From contig JALLAZ010000939.1 of assembly GCA_036939755.1 (NCBI GenBank), forward strand, positions 1-11,183: 11,183 nt of DNA. The letters run 5' to 3'. How positions within the stretch are numbered: position 1 is the stretch's first letter; each line of letters starts with the position of its first letter. The position numbers were made by a program, and so were the translations under genes. This document shows positions 8,087 to 11,183 of the stretch, one piece after another. The DNA comes from Stephanodiscus triporus (taxonomy: Eukaryota > Bacillariophyta > Thalassiosirophyceae > Thalassiosirales > Thalassiosiraceae). The notes under the pieces are model-generated. The model ran no database searches. It was given only the letters and a program-made list of their open reading frames with translations, and was not told the origin of the DNA.

Positions 8087-8634
8087 ATTGCCAGACCGCT
8101 CCTCTCGCTCGCGGCCCTCCTCGTCGAGAGGTGCGATGCCTCCGCCGATGCCGAGGCCGTCGATCATCGCTCCTTGCAGGCAGCCGCCACGTGTCTCGCC
8201 ATAGGCACGGCCTTCATCACATGCTGCCCCGCCTCAAATCCCGACGACGGAATCTGCAACGCTCTGGTGCCTCAGGCTTGGGGCCAAGACAATCGCGATC
8301 CGCGACAATTGCAGCTACGCCCAGCTCGAGACGACGTGCGATCAGGTCCCCGGATTCGCTTTTATCGTGACCAACCTGAATTCCATGTGCACGGCGGTCG
8401 ATGATTGTTGCAGTACGAACTCGACAAACGGGTCATGGAACACGTGCATGGCCACAAAAATCAAAAATGGGCTCAAGACGCCCGATTTTGACACGCTCAT
8501 CCCTGGCGTGGTTCCGAGACATAGCTGGTGGTTCAGTGACAACTAAAGAGCCGACAAAGAAGCCAACGAAGAAGCCGACAGAGAAGCCGACAAAGAAGCC
8601 AACGCAGAGACCAACAACGAAACTTTTTAGGTAA
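8087..8634 (+). pseudogene. Cys-rich secreted-type protein with KPT-repeat tail, frame broken
   Basis: Coding character runs through three frames. Segment 1 (frame 2, from 8087) reads IARPLLSLAALLVERCDASA, a good signal-peptide core with cleavage possible after ASA, then TCLAIGTAFITCCPASNPDD and an ICNALV stretch. Near the four Gs at 8280-8283 it shifts to frame 3: AKTIAIRDNCSYAQLETTC, then MCTAVDDCC and SWNTCMATKIKNGL; removing one G joins the two smoothly. Frame 3 stops at 8544-8546, but the following frame 1 encodes (K/E)KPT repeats to 8634, so a second single-base shift lies near 8510-8545. The codon at the expected start is ATT, with an in-frame TAG at 8078-8080. Together these suggest a dead gene, though an upstream exon spliced at ...TTCAG or ...CATAG, plus assembly indels, is possible. 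The paired Cys pattern suggests disulphide-bonded modules, and the KPT tail a wall-type or extracellular linker. No named family is recognised. Confidence 0.6.
8547..8626 (+). repeat. 12-base tandem repeat encoding Lys-Pro-Thr units
   Basis: About six imperfect copies of a 12-base unit of the type AAGAAGCCAACG / AAGAAGCCGACA encode KEPT, KKPT, KKPT, EKPT, KKPT and QRPT in frame 1. The copies differ mainly at third codon positions and by Lys/Glu/Gln swaps, which suggests the repeat was once under protein-level constraint. Thr-Pro-Lys repeats of this kind are common in secreted diatom proteins. Confidence 0.85.
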
Positions 8635-8650
8635 TAGGGCAAGAAAAACA

Positions 8651-8779
8651 ATGGCTAAGGTGGTGCGTCGTTATCACGATCCCGACACATCCGATGTGAG
8701 TAGCCAAGGAAGCTCATTGTTTCCAAATGTTGGCAGCCACACGTCGAGTTGGGCGCGGGACTGTCATGTGTGTCACTGA
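8651..8779 (+). CDS. Small ORF, 42 residues, doubtful
   Basis: It starts at the ATG in AACAATGGCT (purine at -3, G at +4, a favourable start context) and ends at the TGA at 8777-8779. The product begins MAKVVRRYHDPDTSDVSSQG and ends WARDCHVCH, a hydrophilic peptide with a basic start and a terminal CHVCH. It might be a real short peptide, the first exon of a longer gene, or chance. It lies 17 bases after the last stop of the Cys-rich relic and in a different frame. No family is recognised. Confidence 0.25.
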   Translation: MAKVVRRYHDPDTSDVSSQGSSLFPNVGSHTSSWARDCHVCH

Positions 8780-9053
8780 GGGACCAAACCATCTTCAACA
8801 GATCTTTCGAGGTTGAACAATTTTTTACGGTATTGAGAATTCGCAAGAGTAAGCATCGTGTAGCGATTATTTCGATCAAAGTGCATTTGTACACCAATAC
8901 GATCAATGCCAGCACCCCCTAAGAACAAATGGCTATTTACAATCAAGTTGCGGCCATCCGTACTTTCCGCAAAAGCAGATGGAATATATTTCCGCCAGCG
9001 CGTGGCCGGATTCTCTCGTGCGGGTCGAAAATAGTACGCCGCAGCTCGATCAT
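8780..9053. other. Non-coding region at the 3' end of the monooxygenase gene
   Basis: On the minus strand this is downstream of the monooxygenase stop and should include its 3' UTR. Nothing else was recognised; the 86-residue minus-strand ORF that overlaps part of it starts at GTG. Confidence 0.5.
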
Positions 9054-10965
9054 TTATCGAATCGAACGCGCCTTAGCGAACGCCTCCTCCGCCCTGGCCC
9101 GATAATCGAAGGCGGCGCCAAGCCTCATGACAGGCAGCGTGCCGTACGCCCAGACCTGCGCCCTTATCGACATCTCCCTCCATGCGTTGTAAAATTTCGA
9201 GTCGGCCCTTCTCTGCTGGGTCTTCCCCAATTCCACGCTCGCACCGAGCACCCTCCTGACCCTGTCTACGCGAAGCGCTTCGTACATTTCCATCGCCTCC
9301 GCGAATCGGGAGAGGTCCAGCGCGGCGGCGGTGGCAGAGGAGGAGGAGGAGGAAGAGGAAGAGGACGACGACGCGCCGGCAATCAGGGGGCAGTACTCGC
9401 TGAGGACCATGGCAAGGGTGCCCGCGTCCTCAGTCGCCATCATGGCCCCCTGTCCGATGTAGGGCACGGGGGGATGGGCGGCGTCGCCGAGCAGGACCGC
9501 GGGTCCGACGACGGCCGCTCCTCCTCCTCCTCCTCCAACGTGCCACGAATCCAAAGCCTCGCGATTCCTTATGCCCACCCTCAACACCCCCGTCAACGTC
9601 GGACTCTCGAGCGGCGCCAGGAACGCCTCGTCCCACCCGTCGTCCCTGAGCCTGATCGCCAATTCCCGACACTCGATCCTCGCCTCCTCTTCCGTCAGGG
9701 TACGCCACTGGTCGGGACGTTCGACGGGGGACGGGAAATAAATTTGGAACACCGTCTCGCAATCCTCCGCCTCCTCCTCCTCCCCCATCCCGTTCCCGTC
9801 CCCGTCCCGTCCGGTTCCGACGTCGCGTTCGTCGTCGTCCGCGGCGGGGGGCGTCGGCCGCCGCGGACGGGTGGGATAGTAACACGCGTGACACCTCGTG
9901 GTGGCGCTGCTCGGGAAGCATATCCCCCGAACGAACGGCACGGAGGCGCATCCCATGAGGCACGTGACGCCGGTGTACTCCGGAACGTACTCCTCGACGC
10001 ATGCCCCCGCCCCGTCGTTCGACGACGACGACGACGACGACGAGGATGATGGGGACGGACTCGTCACGTACTTCCGTATCGCGGAATTGATCCCGTCGGC
10101 CCCCACGACTAGGGACGCCGTGATCCTCGTCCCGTCCTTGAATTCGAGGAGCGTCCTGGGACCGCCGCCGCCTCTGCCGTCCCCGACGGACATCGCCCCC
10201 ACGACGCGCTTGCCCATGTGCACCCAAACGCCAACGGAGGTGCAGGCTTCGTGCAGAATTTTGGTACCTCCACCTCCTCATCCCGAGGCTGCCGAGATCG
10301 GCGTCGAATCCAACATGCCGTCCCTTCCCCCTGGATGACGGAATCGCAAGGACGGACTGTCCGATCGCGAGTATCCTCCCCACGATGCCGCGACGGGGAT
10401 GGACATTATCGGCCATCTTGACCGCCATGGGAACGCGGCGAGTGCTTCCGATTGCGCCAAGCAGACCCGCCACGCCGGAATGACTCGGCCGCGCCTCCTC
10501 CTCCCCGTCGTCGACATCGGCAAGGCGCTTGTCCTCCCTCGCCACGCAAATCACCGTCCCGTCGTGCCTCATCCACCTCCTGTGGACGTAGTCGCACCCC
10601 GCGTCCCTCACCCTCGTAAGGAGGTCGGCGAGCATCGGATGTCGGAGAGACAGGTCGCGCAGGACGCGCAGCCCGTTCGGGTAGAGCCCGATCGCGCCGC
10701 CGGCGTTCGACGCGAATTCCGATGCGGACTCGTACACGTGCACGTCCAGTCGACGACTGCCCCGTCCGGGCTCGGGGGGGAGCGACGAGGAGGAGGAGGA
10801 GGAGGGGGGATCATCGGGATGGCCGTATGCCGCGTCGAGGCACAGAGCAAGCACGAGGCCGCCTATGCCGCCCCCAACTATGACGAGGCCGCGGTGTTCC
10901 GGGGGGGGGGACGAGGAGGGGGGGGGATGGGAGTTGTCGTCACAGTCGGGGACGTCGGTCGTCAT
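9054..10965 (-). CDS. FAD-dependent monooxygenase, class A (UbiH / salicylate hydroxylase-like), one frame break
   Basis: The start is the ATG at 10965-10963. Residues 27-37 carry the FAD-binding GxGxxG (LVIVGGGIGGL), followed by ...GGAIGLYPNGLRVL, typical of the family. The first frame reaches LGSLGMRRWRYQ at about 10261; the next frame takes over at once with KILHEACTSVGVWVHMGKR, so one extra or two missing bases lie at the four-A run 10259-10262. The second frame carries LVVGADGINSAIRK (DG motif, about 10070-10112) and LLGDAAHPPVPYIGQG with EDAG (GD motif, about 9415-9500), then a normal C-terminus to the stop at 9054-9056. Such enzymes use FAD, NAD(P)H and O2 to hydroxylate or epoxidise aromatic or related substrates; the substrate here is unknown. 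Joined length is about 635 residues against a usual 400-450, owing to Ser and Asp/Glu runs and perhaps an unspliced stretch near 10320-10490 with no family-like sequence. No signal peptide is seen. Confidence 0.82.
10015..10055 (-). repeat. Poly-Ser run from a (GAC/GTC) triplet expansion
   Basis: The plus strand reads (GAC)n then GAGGATGATG; the minus strand encodes about ten serines inside the monooxygenase just after the DG motif. A second Ser run is encoded near 9335-9375. Both are insertions relative to the compact family fold and probably form surface loops. Confidence 0.8.
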
Positions 10966-11183
10966 CTGCTTTGACGCACAATATTAAAAGTATTGTCCAA
11001 ATATCTGAGAGTACTAGTTTTGGCCCTATTTATTTGCACCCCCAAAGTAACATTTTTTTCGCGGAAACAGACACTTGGTGAAATGTATTGTTAACTCTTT
11101 AAATCTACACTAGACTGACCCAGCCGAGTGCACAGTCATTTAGATAAGGCGCTTCCGGTCAGATTGATATATGACACCCCTGG
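10966..11183. other. Upstream region of the monooxygenase gene
   Basis: AT-rich sequence directly 5' of the monooxygenase ATG on the minus strand. It contains AATATTAAAAG at 10980-10990, close to the start and possibly part of a core promoter. No gene, RNA or repeat was recognised up to the window edge. Confidence 0.45.

Noticed and set aside
8655..8915. 86-residue minus-strand ORF with a hydrophobic N-terminus
   Set aside because: It starts at GTG, has no family resemblance and lies in the expected 3' region of the monooxygenase transcript.
8979..10049. 356-residue plus-strand ORF opposite the monooxygenase
   Set aside because: Antisense shadow of GC-rich coding sequence; the minus strand carries clear FAD-monooxygenase motifs over the same bases.
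1..11183. CRISPR arrays, tRNA or rRNA genes, bacterial operons or a phage defence system
   Set aside because: No spaced direct-repeat array, cloverleaf or rRNA sequence was recognised; the introns, repeats and protein types indicate a eukaryotic nuclear genome.

Overview
This window looks like nuclear DNA of a eukaryotic microalga, most probably a diatom. The clues are a 105-base GTACGT...TTTAG intron, an ankyrin protein of the style common in diatoms (repeats with 'LPLHIACQ' and 'YPEGA'), a Lys-Pro-Thr repeat tail on a Cys-rich secreted protein, and proteins studded with Asp, Ser, Thr and Gly runs. There is no bacterial operon structure, and several open frames begin at GTG rather than ATG. 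The organism call is inference; no rRNA or organelle marker is present.

Layout. 1-1541 is non-coding and AT-rich. It holds a 388-base element bounded by 32-base inverted repeats, a cluster of a 9-base inverted motif, and several hairpins. 1542-5154 (+) is a large gene for an AT-hook / Cys-cluster / coiled-coil protein, probably nuclear. Its 5' third is extremely GC-rich, with long G-runs and triplet expansions, and needs one frame change (short intron or indel). 5155-5956 is a non-coding convergent 3' region. 5957-7396 (-) is a two-exon gene for an ankyrin-repeat plus coiled-coil protein. 7397-8086 is a divergent intergenic region with a TATA-like element. 8087-8634 (+) is a Cys-rich secreted-type protein ending in KPT repeats; its reading frame is broken twice and the expected ATG reads ATT, so it is called a pseudogene. 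8651-8779 (+) is a doubtful 42-residue ORF. 9054-10965 (-) is a class A FAD-dependent monooxygenase whose frame changes once at an A-run. 10966-11183 is its upstream region.

The genes show no pathway relation to each other: a probable DNA-binding protein, a scaffold-type ankyrin protein, a secreted protein relic and a flavin hydroxylase. The most notable features are the inverted-repeat element at the left end, the repeat-rich AT-hook protein with a decaying third AT-hook, and three frame breaks in four genes, each beside a homopolymer or low-complexity tract. Those breaks could be real decay or assembly error.
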